Below, piece by piece: positions 34,210 through 42,226 of a DNA stretch of 64,000 bases. The number at the start of each line of letters is the position of its first letter. Position 1 is the stretch's first letter. The notes beneath the pieces are model-generated. The model was not told the DNA's origin and did no database searches. It saw only the letters and a program-made list of their open reading frames with translations. This DNA comes from a virus. Position numbers and translations under genes: made by a program. The stretch spans positions 27,817-91,816 of IMG/VR virus record IMGVR_UViG_3300027659_003120. One strand, 5' to 3'.

Positions 34210-34412
34210 TGGTTGTTGAATATATTATGAGAATAATTAAAGAAAAAATTGTAGAACTAAAAAATATATACTCTGGAGAGATTGTTTTCTCTAGTAATTT
34301 GTATGAAAAAAGAGTTGATGGCACAATGACATTTATTCAAGTTTATAAATCGGAAGATCCGCAAAGAAAATATCTTGTAAATTCTGCTGCGTTTGTAAAA
34401 GTGCATAAATAA
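34209..34412 (+). CDS. Small conserved hypothetical protein
   Basis: A 67-residue, beta-rich protein (KEKIVELKNIYSGEIVFSSN; EDPQRKYLVNSAAF) overlapping regA by TAATG. Similar short proteins follow regA in far T4-like phages. A variant late promoter covers its last codons. Function unknown. Confidence 0.55.
   Translation: MVVEYIMRIIKEKIVELKNIYSGEIVFSSNLYEKRVDGTMTFIQVYKSEDPQRKYLVNSAAFVKVHK
34404..34411 (+). promoter_or_regulatory. Variant late promoter CATAAATA upstream of putative small RNA
   Basis: The same late-promoter variant seen before gene 18 and the two late units near 55 and 61 kb. T4 spacing puts the RNA start at about 34417, the beginning of the structured non-coding stretch. Confidence 0.5.
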
Positions 34413-34416
34413 AAGT

Positions 34417-34536
34417 ACCCACCTTAGGGCTGTTTGATGCTACGGTATAAGGCGTCCGTGTAATTACACCTTCAGTACGTTAATCTGGACCAGTATAAGG
34501 TAAGCTGGAGTTATGCCTTCGGGATAACATTTTTTT
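34417..34536 (+). ncRNA. Candidate structured small RNA (novel)
   Basis: About 120 nt without a supported ORF, bracketed by a CATAAATA late promoter and a UUCG-loop terminator. It contains two similar hairpins, ACGG-TATAAGGCGT-CCGT (34442-34459) and CCAG-TATAAGGTAAG-CTGG (34490-34508), both displaying GTATAAGG at the same place. A palindrome GTGTAATTACAC (34458-34469) lies between them. Upstream CCTTA and internal ACCTT are complementary to the TAAGG loops, so pseudoknots or alternative folds are possible. It is not a tRNA. It could instead be a structured leader for the downstream gene and hsp20. Confidence 0.5.
34510..34536 (+). terminator. Rho-independent terminator with UUCG tetraloop
   Basis: Stem GTTAT-CC / GG-ATAAC with one bulged G, closed by a C(TTCG)G tetraloop and followed by a run of seven T. 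It ends the candidate small RNA. Confidence 0.82.
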
Positions 34537-34564
34537 AACTTGCTTTTTAAAGGAGAAAACAACT

Positions 34565-34780
34565 ATGTTGTTATACGCAAACATGGCTATTGATGCGATT
34601 CAAAATGCCAAAAATACCTTTCTTGACAACTCTGTTAAGGAAGAATCTATTAAAAAACCACTCAAAGCATTTGTTGAATCTCAAAGAGTATTCACTAAAC
34701 AAATAGCTAAGTCTTTTTCTGATATAACTACAGCATACTCATCATATGATTATGCTAGTATCTTTAAACCGACTAAGTAA
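34565..34780 (+). CDS. Small helical hypothetical protein
   Basis: A 71-residue, mainly helical protein (AIDAIQNAKNTFLDNSVKEE; PLKAFVESQRVFTKQIAKSF) with a good AAAGGAG site. It resembles short phasin-like amphipathic proteins only in general character. It lies between the terminator and hsp20, with which it probably shares a message. Function unknown. Confidence 0.6.
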   Translation: MLLYANMAIDAIQNAKNTFLDNSVKEESIKKPLKAFVESQRVFTKQIAKSFSDITTAYSSYDYASIFKPTK

Positions 34781-34799
34781 TTTTTTAAAGGAGAACTAT

Positions 34800-35249
34800 A
34801 TGACATTGCATAAATTTACACACCTGTATCCTTCGGTTGTTGGATTTGATAGACTTTTAGATACCTTTGATAATATGTTATCTGAAAAACCTACAACATT
34901 TCCACCACATAATATTATTAAAATTGATGACAATAATTATTCTGTTGAACTAGCAGTTGCTGGTTTCAATGAAGATGAAATTAGTGTTGAAATTTTAAAA
35001 GGTAATTTGACCATCAGTGGCACAAAAAGAAAAACTGAAGGAGAAACAAATTATCTATATCATGGAATTGGCGTTCGTTCATTTCAAAAGAATGTTAGAT
35101 TAGCTGATACTGTAGAGGTTGCAGGAGCAATTTTAGATAATGGTATTCTTACTGTGAAACTTGTTAATATTACACCGATTGAAAAACAACCGGTAAAAAT
35201 TGCAATTAAAACAGTAGGTAAAACTCAACTTTTGCAAGAAAGAGTTTAA
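34800..35249 (+). CDS. Small heat-shock protein Hsp20
   Basis: A 149-residue alpha-crystallin-domain protein: VELAVAGFNEDEISVEI, LTISGTKR, GVRSFQKNVRLADTVEV and the C-terminal NGILTVKL. Hsp20 proteins hold unfolding proteins, and hsp20 genes are common in T4-like cyanophages, perhaps aiding capsid or replication protein folding. ATG 34800 is chosen because AAAGGAG lies 6 nt before it. Confidence 0.88.
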   Translation: MTLHKFTHLYPSVVGFDRLLDTFDNMLSEKPTTFPPHNIIKIDDNNYSVELAVAGFNEDEISVEILKGNLTISGTKRKTEGETNYLYHGIGVRSFQKNVRLADTVEVAGAILDNGILTVKLVNITPIEKQPVKIAIKTVGKTQLLQERV

Positions 35250-35256
35250 AAAACAC

Positions 35257-35285
35257 TTGACTTTTCTGCCTATTTGTGCTATAAT
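35257..35285 (+). promoter_or_regulatory. Sigma70-type promoter TTGACT-N17-TATAAT
   Basis: Near-consensus promoter in the gap after hsp20, with GTGC before the -10, driving the phosphoesterase gene 26 nt downstream. Confidence 0.78.
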
Positions 35286-35310
35286 ACAGCATTAATAGGT
35301 AGATTATATT

Positions 35311-36210
35311 ATGAAAATTGCTCTCGCTTCCGACGTACACCTTGAGTTTGGTCAACTTGAAATTAAAAACACCGAGAATGCCGATGTGCTTATTCTATCG
35401 GGCGATATCTGTGTTGCTAAGGACTTGAATGACCGGGCTGATATTAACATCCTTGGTGAATCACACAAGTCTAATAGATACCATGCGTTTTTTCAAAAGT
35501 GCTCCGAAGAATTTAAGAATGTGATATACATTGCAGGAAATCATGAGCATTATCACGGTGATTTTGCTGTGTCTATCCCACGAATTCGTGAGAAACTTGC
35601 ATACTTGCCTAACATTCATTTTCTTGATAAAGAGTTTATTGCATTTGATGATGTAACTTTCATTGGTGGTACTCTTTGGACAGATATGAACGAAGAAGAC
35701 CCAAACACACTATACTCAATCAAGAGACATATGAATGATTACCAAATCATTAAGAACTCTAACCGAGAAGTGAGTATTAAGTCGCCAATCTTTGAAATTA
35801 ATGATGATGGTTCTACCGATTATACAAAAATTTTAAGTTATCACCGTCAAACTCGTGCAGCAACATTCTGCCCAGAAGATTCTGTTGAAGACCATAAGGC
35901 AATGTTGAACTTTATCCATGAAACTGCTGTAGGTGTACAAGAAAAGTTTGTTGTTGTGGGTCACCACTCGCCATCTAAACTTTCTACAAAACCTCAATAT
36001 GAGGATGATGTGATAGTTAATGGCGCTTACTCTTCTGATTTGTCGGAGTTCATTCTGGACCATCCGCAGATTAAGGTATGGACACATGGTCACACTCACC
36101 ATAAGTTTGACTATATGCTTGGCTCTACTCGTATTATCTGCAACCCTCGTGGTTACATTAATTACGAACCAGATGCTGATTTTTTTGAATTACAATATTT
36201 TGAGGTATAA
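35311..36210 (+). CDS. Calcineurin-like metallophosphoesterase
   Basis: A 299-residue enzyme with all metallophosphoesterase motifs: SDVHLEFG, LSGDIC, IAGNHEHYHG, VVGHHSPS and THGHTHHKFDY. The binuclear metal site appears intact. The substrate (nucleotide, protein phosphate or cyclic nucleotide) cannot be told from sequence; it is distinct from the gp47 nuclease. Its own promoter suggests early expression. Confidence 0.85.
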   Translation: MKIALASDVHLEFGQLEIKNTENADVLILSGDICVAKDLNDRADINILGESHKSNRYHAFFQKCSEEFKNVIYIAGNHEHYHGDFAVSIPRIREKLAYLPNIHFLDKEFIAFDDVTFIGGTLWTDMNEEDPNTLYSIKRHMNDYQIIKNSNREVSIKSPIFEINDDGSTDYTKILSYHRQTRAATFCPEDSVEDHKAMLNFIHETAVGVQEKFVVVGHHSPSKLSTKPQYEDDVIVNGAYSSDLSEFILDHPQIKVWTHGHTHHKFDYMLGSTRIICNPRGYINYEPDADFFELQYFEV

Positions 36211-36212
36211 CA

Positions 36213-36404
36213 ATGAAGAAAACTATAGGTTCAACTTTTAAAATAAATAGAGGAGTAAAACGCCAAATGGCAACAATTCTAGATGATACGGAAAGACATG
36301 CGTTTAAAAATTTAATGATACAAGCACAAATACAGGGCGAAACAGTAATTGCTGTAGAAAAGAAAAAGAAAAAAGTTAGCGGCCATGAGATATCTATATC
36401 CTAG
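36213..36404 (+). CDS. Small basic hypothetical protein
   Basis: A 63-residue protein (KRQMATILDDTERHAFKNLM; Lys-rich VEKKKKKVSGHE near the end) starting 2 nt after the phosphoesterase stop and overlapping the next gene by 20 nt. Coding is suggested by fit and spacing only. Confidence 0.5.
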   Translation: MKKTIGSTFKINRGVKRQMATILDDTERHAFKNLMIQAQIQGETVIAVEKKKKKVSGHEISIS

Positions 36405-37179
36405 TACTCTTGCAAATTTTTGGTACAATACATCAATGATGTTAGATGAAAGATATGCTACCGAAAATGGTTGTGTCATTTTAGGAATTTATTGTACTGT
36501 CGGAAAACAAAATTTACGTCTTCAACATAATATTGATGTAGGAGAAAAATTGATTATATATCAAACTGAACCTCTAGTTGATGGTCATTGGCATTCTCCA
36601 AAAAAATTGATTGATATTTTAAAACAAGCTGATGAAATTTGGGAATATGATATAAACAATTATTATTATTTACGGACACTTGGATTTACCAATGTTTTTT
36701 TCAGACCATTTCTTTATACTAAAGTAATGGAAAATATTCAAGAAAAAGAGCCGGAGATTGATGTTTTGTTTTATGGAACAATGAATCCCCATAGACAAGA
36801 ATTGTTGCAAAAAATTGATATTTTTGATAAGGACATAAAATTCGTCTGTCTTTATTTTATTGATGGAATTCAATTAGATGATTATATTTCAAAAAGTAAA
36901 ATTGTTTTAGACTTAAATACTTGGGAAAATGGATATCAAAAACAATCTAGAATATCACATCTTTTAAATAATAAAAAATGCGTTTTATCTGAGAAAAGTT
37001 TATTTAATTTTTATGGAAAAGGAATTGTAGAATTTAATATTGACATTTTTGATTTTGAAAATAAAATAAAATTTCTTCTACGAGATAACAATTGGAAAAA
37101 ACAAGGACAACTTGGTTATGAAATATTTAAAAATATGAACATACAAACCTTTGAAAATTTATATAATGAACAAGTTTGA
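36385..37179 (+). CDS. Glycosyltransferase-like protein (CgeB/GT-B type)
   Basis: A 264-residue protein with GT-B-like features: DVLFYGTMNPHRQELLQKI near the middle, then SKIVLDLNTWENGYQKQSRI and LLNNKKCVLSEKS, similar to the C-terminal domain of CgeB-type glycosyltransferases. The N-terminal half is less clear. Codon use is more AT-rich (many AAA, ATA, TTA) than its neighbours, which may reflect recent acquisition. Substrate unknown. Confidence 0.6.
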   Translation: MRYLYPSTLANFWYNTSMMLDERYATENGCVILGIYCTVGKQNLRLQHNIDVGEKLIIYQTEPLVDGHWHSPKKLIDILKQADEIWEYDINNYYYLRTLGFTNVFFRPFLYTKVMENIQEKEPEIDVLFYGTMNPHRQELLQKIDIFDKDIKFVCLYFIDGIQLDDYISKSKIVLDLNTWENGYQKQSRISHLLNNKKCVLSEKSLFNFYGKGIVEFNIDIFDFENKIKFLLRDNNWKKQGQLGYEIFKNMNIQTFENLYNEQV

Positions 37180-37609
37180 TAATGTTCATATGCGAGTTGC
37201 CGAAGTTTACTCTGAAGTATCTTCGGCTCGTAGATTGCAAGTTGGTTGTGTTATTGTAAAAAATAATACGATTATCGGTATTGGTTATAATGGAATGCCT
37301 TCTGGCTGGGATAATAACTGTGAGGATGAGATTGGCGAGGTGATAAATGGTGCCAACAAAATTGTTGAGATTAGATTGAAAACTAAACCTGAGGTATTAC
37401 ATGCAGAAAGTAATGCTCTGGCTAAAGTTGCTCGTAGTACAAATTCTAGTGAAGGTGCAACGCTATATGTCACACATGCGCCCTGCTTAGAGTGTTCTAA
37501 ATTGATTTATCAATCTGGTGTTAATAGTGTATTTTATCGTAATGAATATAGAGATTCTGCTGGCATTAATTTTTTAAATAAATGCGAAGTGCATGTGAAT
37601 AAAATATAA
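37166..37609 (+). CDS. dCMP deaminase
   Basis: A 147-residue cytidine/deoxycytidylate deaminase with zinc motif HAE (H79, E81) and PCLEC (C107, C110). It supplies dUMP for dTTP synthesis from dCMP. ATG 37166 (MNKFDNVHMR) overlaps the end of the preceding gene; a TTG 15 nt earlier is less likely. No thymidylate synthase is in this window. Confidence 0.88.
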   Translation: MNKFDNVHMRVAEVYSEVSSARRLQVGCVIVKNNTIIGIGYNGMPSGWDNNCEDEIGEVINGANKIVEIRLKTKPEVLHAESNALAKVARSTNSSEGATLYVTHAPCLECSKLIYQSGVNSVFYRNEYRDSAGINFLNKCEVHVNKI

Positions 37610-37638
37610 AAAAAATTCTTTCAACAAACTAAATAAGT

Positions 37639-37712
37639 TGCGGGTTAGTAAAATGGTATTACGGAGGACTCATAATCCTCAGTTCTCAGTTCAACTCTGG
37701 GGCCCGCTACCA
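37639..37712 (+). tRNA. tRNA with CAU anticodon, initiator-like acceptor stem
   Basis: 74 nt including encoded CCA. Acceptor TGCGGGT / GCCCGCT (U1-U72 mismatch, U7-G66 wobble), D-arm GTAA-AATGGTA-TTAC, anticodon arm GAGGA-CTCATAA-TCCTC with anticodon CAT at 37671-37673, 4-nt variable loop, T-arm CTCAG-TTCAACT-CTGGG, discriminator A. The mismatched 1-72 pair with G2-C71, C3-G70 and G4-C69 equals the formylation determinants of bacterial initiator tRNA. Against this, the anticodon stem lacks three full G-C pairs and the 11-24 pair is U-A, elongator type. An elongator Met or lysidine-modified Ile role remains possible. Confidence 0.9.
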
Positions 37713-37723
37713 TAAAAAATATT

Positions 37724-38068
37724 ATGTATAATGATGTGTGTAAATTTATAGATGCTTGCGACCAAATTCCAAGCAACGAAACTATAAGTCTCTATAATTC
37801 TTTAATTATTGAAGAATTTTTAGAATTTAAACAAGCAAGACTGGAAAATGACACTATAGAAGAACTTGATGCCTGTATGGATTTAATATGGGTAATATTA
37901 GGATTCTGTAAGATGAAAGGTTTTGATGTGGATGGTGCTTGGGCTGAAGTAGCAAGAAGTAATTTGGCTAAAATTGATTCTGCAACAGGTAAAGTTATTA
38001 AACGACCAGATGGTAAAGTTTTAAAGCCTGACGGGTGGACTGCACCAAATCTTGCATCTTTTATTTAA
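37724..38068 (+). CDS. MazG-like nucleotide pyrophosphohydrolase
   Basis: A 114-residue all-alpha NTP pyrophosphohydrolase: IIEEFLEFKQ (ExxE part) and ELDACMDLIWVILG (ExxD part) form the metal site. MazG-type enzymes hydrolyse (d)NTPs to monophosphates or, as proposed in cyanophages, influence (p)ppGpp. It starts 11 nt after the tRNA, and a second MazG-like gene follows. Confidence 0.8.
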   Translation: MYNDVCKFIDACDQIPSNETISLYNSLIIEEFLEFKQARLENDTIEELDACMDLIWVILGFCKMKGFDVDGAWAEVARSNLAKIDSATGKVIKRPDGKVLKPDGWTAPNLASFI

Positions 38069-38080
38069 ATGTGTTATAAT
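38052..38080 (+). promoter_or_regulatory. Sigma70-type promoter TTGCAT-N17-TATAAT
   Basis: TTGCAT and TATAAT with a 17-nt spacer and GTGT before the -10, straddling the end of the first MazG-like gene. It would drive the second MazG-like gene and perhaps DNA polymerase. Confidence 0.72.
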
Positions 38081-38104
38081 GAAAACATGCCAGAGACAAC
38101 AATA

Positions 38105-38386
38105 ATGAATGAAGATACAAGAGAAATTCTTTTGATTTTGCAAGAGGAATGTGCTGAAGTTACTCAAGCAATCAGTAAATGTTTTCGGTTTGGAGCTGAC
38201 CAAATTAAACCAGGTAAAGAAAACACAAACATTCACTGCGTTCAAGAAGAGTTAGGTGATTTGTTAGCAATGATTGAATTGTTGGTAGATAAAAATATTG
38301 GAGTGACGAATGATGGGTTGACTAGAGCGAAAACTGATAAATTTTTAAAATTAAAACAATGGTCTAATATAGTAATTAACAAATAA
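38105..38386 (+). CDS. Second MazG-like nucleotide pyrophosphohydrolase
   Basis: A 93-residue protein with EEECAEVTQAISKCFRFG and EELGDLLAMIELLVDKN, the ExxE and ExxD pairs of a MazG-type single domain. It differs from the preceding MazG-like protein in sequence, so this is not a simple duplication. ATG 38105 is preferred since the predicted RNA start is near 38087, where another ATG lies. Confidence 0.78.
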   Translation: MNEDTREILLILQEECAEVTQAISKCFRFGADQIKPGKENTNIHCVQEELGDLLAMIELLVDKNIGVTNDGLTRAKTDKFLKLKQWSNIVINK

Positions 38387-38394
38387 GGAATAGT

Positions 38395-38622
38395 ATGAAT
38401 ACATCTAAACTCGCCATGCAGGTCGCCACAGAAAATAACTTAAAGGGTTGTGCTTACAAGTACGATTTATTTTTGAGGGAGTATGATAATAAGGTAGAGT
38501 TGCTTGGATTAGTTGATGACCCAACTGTGAATTTTGAAGATTTTAGGGAGCGTGAAATGCTAATTCCAAAAAAATGGGTAACATTAAAGGTCCTCAGTGC
38601 AAAATATAAAGTACGAGTATGA
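38395..38622 (+). CDS. Small conserved hypothetical protein
   Basis: A 75-residue protein (AMQVATENNLKGCAYKYDLF; FREREMLIPKKWVTLKVL) with an AAGGA site, overlapping gene 43 by ATGA. Its link to the polymerase gene suggests a replication-time role. Function unknown. Confidence 0.55.
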   Translation: MNTSKLAMQVATENNLKGCAYKYDLFLREYDNKVELLGLVDDPTVNFEDFREREMLIPKKWVTLKVLSAKYKVRV

Positions 38623-41153
38623 ATGATTTTTACACTAGTGTAATTTGTGTTGGTAACAACATTTTTTATCGTGGTGTAAAAAACAATAGGTCTGTAAAGC
38701 TTAAAATTGCTTACAAGCCTACTATATTTTTACCTGTCAATAAACCCACAGAATGGAAAAATTTACAGAATGAATATTTAGATAAACTTACTTTAGAATC
38801 AATTCGTGAATGTAGAGATTATGTTGAACGATATAAAGATGTAGATAACTTTAAAATTTATGGAAATACCCGTTATGAATATGCCTATATTGCTGATGAA
38901 TTCAAAGGTGCAATTGAATGGGATCAAACCAAGATTAACATTGCCATTATTGACATTGAAGTCGGTTCAGACAATGGCTTTCCTGACCCATACAAAGCAA
39001 ATGAACCAATCACAGCCATCGCAGTAAAAACTGTTGGTGGTAATATGAAAGTATATGGTTGCGGTGATTTTAATAATTCTCGTGATGATGTTGTATACTT
39101 CAAATGTAAAGATGAACATGACCTATGTAAACGATTTTTAGAAGATTGGCAATTGAACACGCCAGATATCATTACAGGCTGGAATACAAGGTTCTTTGAT
39201 ATTCCATATTTAATTAATCGGTTTACTAAAATTCTCGGTGAAAGTGAAATGAAAACTTTATCACCATGGGGATATATCACTGAACGAAAGATGGTAGTTC
39301 GTGGTCGTGAAATGATAGAATATGATATCTACGGAATATCTTCATTAGATTATATTGAATTGTACAGATGGTATGCTCCAGGTGGTAAGTCACAAGATTC
39401 TTATCGGTTAGATAATATTGCTCAAGTTGAACTTGGTGAAGGTAAAATTTCTTATGATGAATTTGAAAACTTGCACCAATTATACAGATTGAACTATCAA
39501 AAATTTATTGAATATAACATTAAAGACGTAGAGTTAATTTTAAAACTTGAAGATAAATTAAAACTGATTGAACTAGCATTAACATTGGCATATGATACTA
39601 AATCTAACTTCAATGATGTGTTTGCACAGACACGAATGTGGGATGCAATAATTTATAATTATTTATTTGAAAGAAAAATTATTGTTCCGCCAAAGACAAT
39701 TCAGAAAAAAGATTCTGCATTTGAAGGTGCTTATGTAAAAGAGCCTCAAATTGGTGTGCATGATTATGTTGCTAGTTTTGACTTGAATTCTTTGTACCCA
39801 CTTTTAATGGTACAATATAATATTTCACCCGAAACAGTAATTGATGTTCCTGATTATGATGATGATATGAGAAGAATTATTTCATCTGGTGTTTCTGTTG
39901 AAACCATGCTAAGTAAAAAAATTGATACTAGCACGTTTAATAACTACACACTTACACCAAACGGTCAATTCTTTCGTACGGATAAACAAGGTTTCTTACC
40001 TAAGATGCTGGAAGAAATGTATATAGACCGAAGTAAGTTTAAAAAGATGATGATTCAGTCTAAGAAAGAATATGAAATTGAAACTGACCCAACTAAAAGA
40101 AGAGATTTAGAAAAACGAATTGCTAGGTATGATAACCTACAACTCGCTAAAAAAGTCTCCTTAAATTCAGCTTATGGTGCAATGGGTTCTCAATATTTTA
40201 GATTTTTTGATTTAAGATTAGCATTAGGTGTCACTCAAGCCGGTCAACTTTCTATTCGCTGGATTGAAGATAAGTTAAATGGTTATATGAATAGATTATT
40301 GAAAACAAATGGTGTAGATTATGTTATCGCCTCGGATACAGATTCAATTTATCTCCGTCTTGGTGAATTGGTTGATAAGGTGTATTCTAAAAAGACGAAT
40401 GTTAATCAACTTATCTCCTTCATGGACCGTGTATGTGAAGATAAGTTACAACCATATATTGACGAAAGTTATCAGGAACTCGCTTCGTATGTTAATGCGT
40501 TTGCCCAAAAAATGCAAATGAAACGTGAAGGGCTTTCCGATAAAGGAATTTGGACAGCTAAGAAACGATACATCTTGAATGTGTATAATAATGAAGGTGT
40601 TCAATATTCGGTACCGCAGATGAAAGTCATGGGTCTTGAAATGATAAAGTCTTCCACTCCTTCTGCTATCCGAGATAAAATGAAAGAGACTATCAAATTA
40701 ATGGTAACAGGCACCGAAGATGAAGTGCAAGATTATATTGCAGATTTTCGCAAAGAATTTAAAAAACTGCCAATTGAAGAGATATCTTTTCCTCGCTCTG
40801 TAAATGGTCTAAAAACTTATACAGACAATATACTGATATACACTAAAGGCACTCCAATTCATGTAAAAGGTTCTTTGCTATACAACTATCTTTTAAATAA
40901 ACATAAATTAACAAATAAATATCCAATAATTAAAGAGGGTGAGAAACTTAAATTTACTTACTTAATTCAACCAAACCCAATCAATGATACTGTGATTTCA
41001 TACCCAAACAGATTACCTTCTGAATTTGGACTTGATGACTATATAAATTATGATTTACAGTTTGAAAAAGCATTTCTTGACCCAATAAAAATTATCCTCA
41101 ACTGTATGAATTGGCAAGCAGAAAAAACCAATTCACTATCTAACTTCTTCTAA
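38619..41153 (+). CDS. 43: DNA polymerase gp43 (family B)
   Basis: Complete replicative polymerase of 844 residues. Exonuclease motif I is DIE at 112-114, with YNIKDVELI as Exo III. Polymerase motif A DLNSLYP is at 388-394, motif B KVSLNSAYGAMGS near 515, and motif C DTDS at 573-576. It is slightly shorter than T4 gp43 (898 residues), as in far T4 relatives. No intein or intron is evident. Confidence 0.97.
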   Translation: MNDFYTSVICVGNNIFYRGVKNNRSVKLKIAYKPTIFLPVNKPTEWKNLQNEYLDKLTLESIRECRDYVERYKDVDNFKIYGNTRYEYAYIADEFKGAIEWDQTKINIAIIDIEVGSDNGFPDPYKANEPITAIAVKTVGGNMKVYGCGDFNNSRDDVVYFKCKDEHDLCKRFLEDWQLNTPDIITGWNTRFFDIPYLINRFTKILGESEMKTLSPWGYITERKMVVRGREMIEYDIYGISSLDYIELYRWYAPGGKSQDSYRLDNIAQVELGEGKISYDEFENLHQLYRLNYQKFIEYNIKDVELILKLEDKLKLIELALTLAYDTKSNFNDVFAQTRMWDAIIYNYLFERKIIVPPKTIQKKDSAFEGAYVKEPQIGVHDYVASFDLNSLYPLLMVQYNISPETVIDVPDYDDDMRRIISSGVSVETMLSKKIDTSTFNNYTLTPNGQFFRTDKQGFLPKMLEEMYIDRSKFKKMMIQSKKEYEIETDPTKRRDLEKRIARYDNLQLAKKVSLNSAYGAMGSQYFRFFDLRLALGVTQAGQLSIRWIEDKLNGYMNRLLKTNGVDYVIASDTDSIYLRLGELVDKVYSKKTNVNQLISFMDRVCEDKLQPYIDESYQELASYVNAFAQKMQMKREGLSDKGIWTAKKRYILNVYNNEGVQYSVPQMKVMGLEMIKSSTPSAIRDKMKETIKLMVTGTEDEVQDYIADFRKEFKKLPIEEISFPRSVNGLKTYTDNILIYTKGTPIHVKGSLLYNYLLNKHKLTNKYPIIKEGEKLKFTYLIQPNPINDTVISYPNRLPSEFGLDDYINYDLQFEKAFLDPIKIILNCMNWQAEKTNSLSNFF

Positions 41154-41161
41154 GGAATATT

Positions 41162-42226
41162 ATGTCTCTACTTGATAAAATTAAAAATAATTCTACTATT
41201 AAAAACAGTGCAATTTTATCTATTTCAAAGTTTTTCACTCAAAAGGATATGATACCGACTTCTATCCCAATGATTAATGTTGCGTTATCTGGAAAATTAA
41301 ATGGAGGTTTTACTCCTGGTATTACTATGTTTGCTGGACCATCTAAGCATTTTAAAACTGCGTTCAGTCTGCTAATGGCTAAATCTTATTTGGAAAAATA
41401 TCCAGAGTCTGTTATTATATTTTATGATTCTGAATTTGGTACACCACAATCTTATTTTGATACTTTTGATATTGATACAAATAGAGTTTTACATACTCCT
41501 TTAACAAATATTGAAGAACTTAAATTTGATATAATGAAACAACTTGAAGGCATTGAAAGAAACGAAAGGGTTATGATTATCATTGATTCAATTGGTAATT
41601 TAGCATCAAAGAAAGAAGTTGAAGATGCCCTTGATGGCAAATCTGTAGCAGATATGAGCCGAGCGAAACAAGTTAAAAGCTTATTTCGTATGGTAACGCC
41701 ACACCTAAACTTAAAAGATATTCCTATGGTTGTAGTGAATCATACATATAAAGAAATAGGAATGTTCCCTAAAGATATTGTTGGTGGTGGAACAGGAAGT
41801 TATTATTCAGCAGATAATATTTTTATTATTGGGCGCCAACAAGAGAAAGAAGGAACAGAAATTGTTGGATATAATTTCATCATTAATGTAGAGAAATCTA
41901 GAAATGTTAGAGAGAAATCTAAAATTCCAGTTTGTGTTTTATTTGAAGGTGGAATAAGTAAATGGTCTGGGTTACTTGAGAATGCATTAGAATCTGGTCA
42001 TGTTATTAAACCAACAAATGGATGGTATAGTAAAGTAGATAAAAATACTGGAGAAATTGGAACTAAGAAAAGATTATCCGACACTATGTCTGAAGAATTT
42101 TGGTCCGACATCCTTCTTAAAGAGGATTTTAATGAATTTGTAAGGAAAAAATATGAAATCGCTTATGGTAATATTATGGGAGATATTATGGGAGAAAATG
42201 ATGTTTTGGAATCTGAAAAAGCATAA
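41162..42226 (+). CDS. uvsX: RecA-like recombinase UvsX
   Basis: UvsX of 354 residues with the phage-type P-loop GPSKHFKT (59-66), VIIFYDSEFG, MIIIDSIGNLASKKE as Walker B and the loop-2 VVNHTYKEIG. It performs strand exchange with UvsY. The last codons contain a perfect 12-bp tandem repeat (42171-42194) encoding NIMGDIMGEN that also supplies a GGGAG for the next gene. Confidence 0.94.
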   Translation: MSLLDKIKNNSTIKNSAILSISKFFTQKDMIPTSIPMINVALSGKLNGGFTPGITMFAGPSKHFKTAFSLLMAKSYLEKYPESVIIFYDSEFGTPQSYFDTFDIDTNRVLHTPLTNIEELKFDIMKQLEGIERNERVMIIIDSIGNLASKKEVEDALDGKSVADMSRAKQVKSLFRMVTPHLNLKDIPMVVVNHTYKEIGMFPKDIVGGGTGSYYSADNIFIIGRQQEKEGTEIVGYNFIINVEKSRNVREKSKIPVCVLFEGGISKWSGLLENALESGHVIKPTNGWYSKVDKNTGEIGTKKRLSDTMSEEFWSDILLKEDFNEFVRKKYEIAYGNIMGDIMGENDVLESEKA

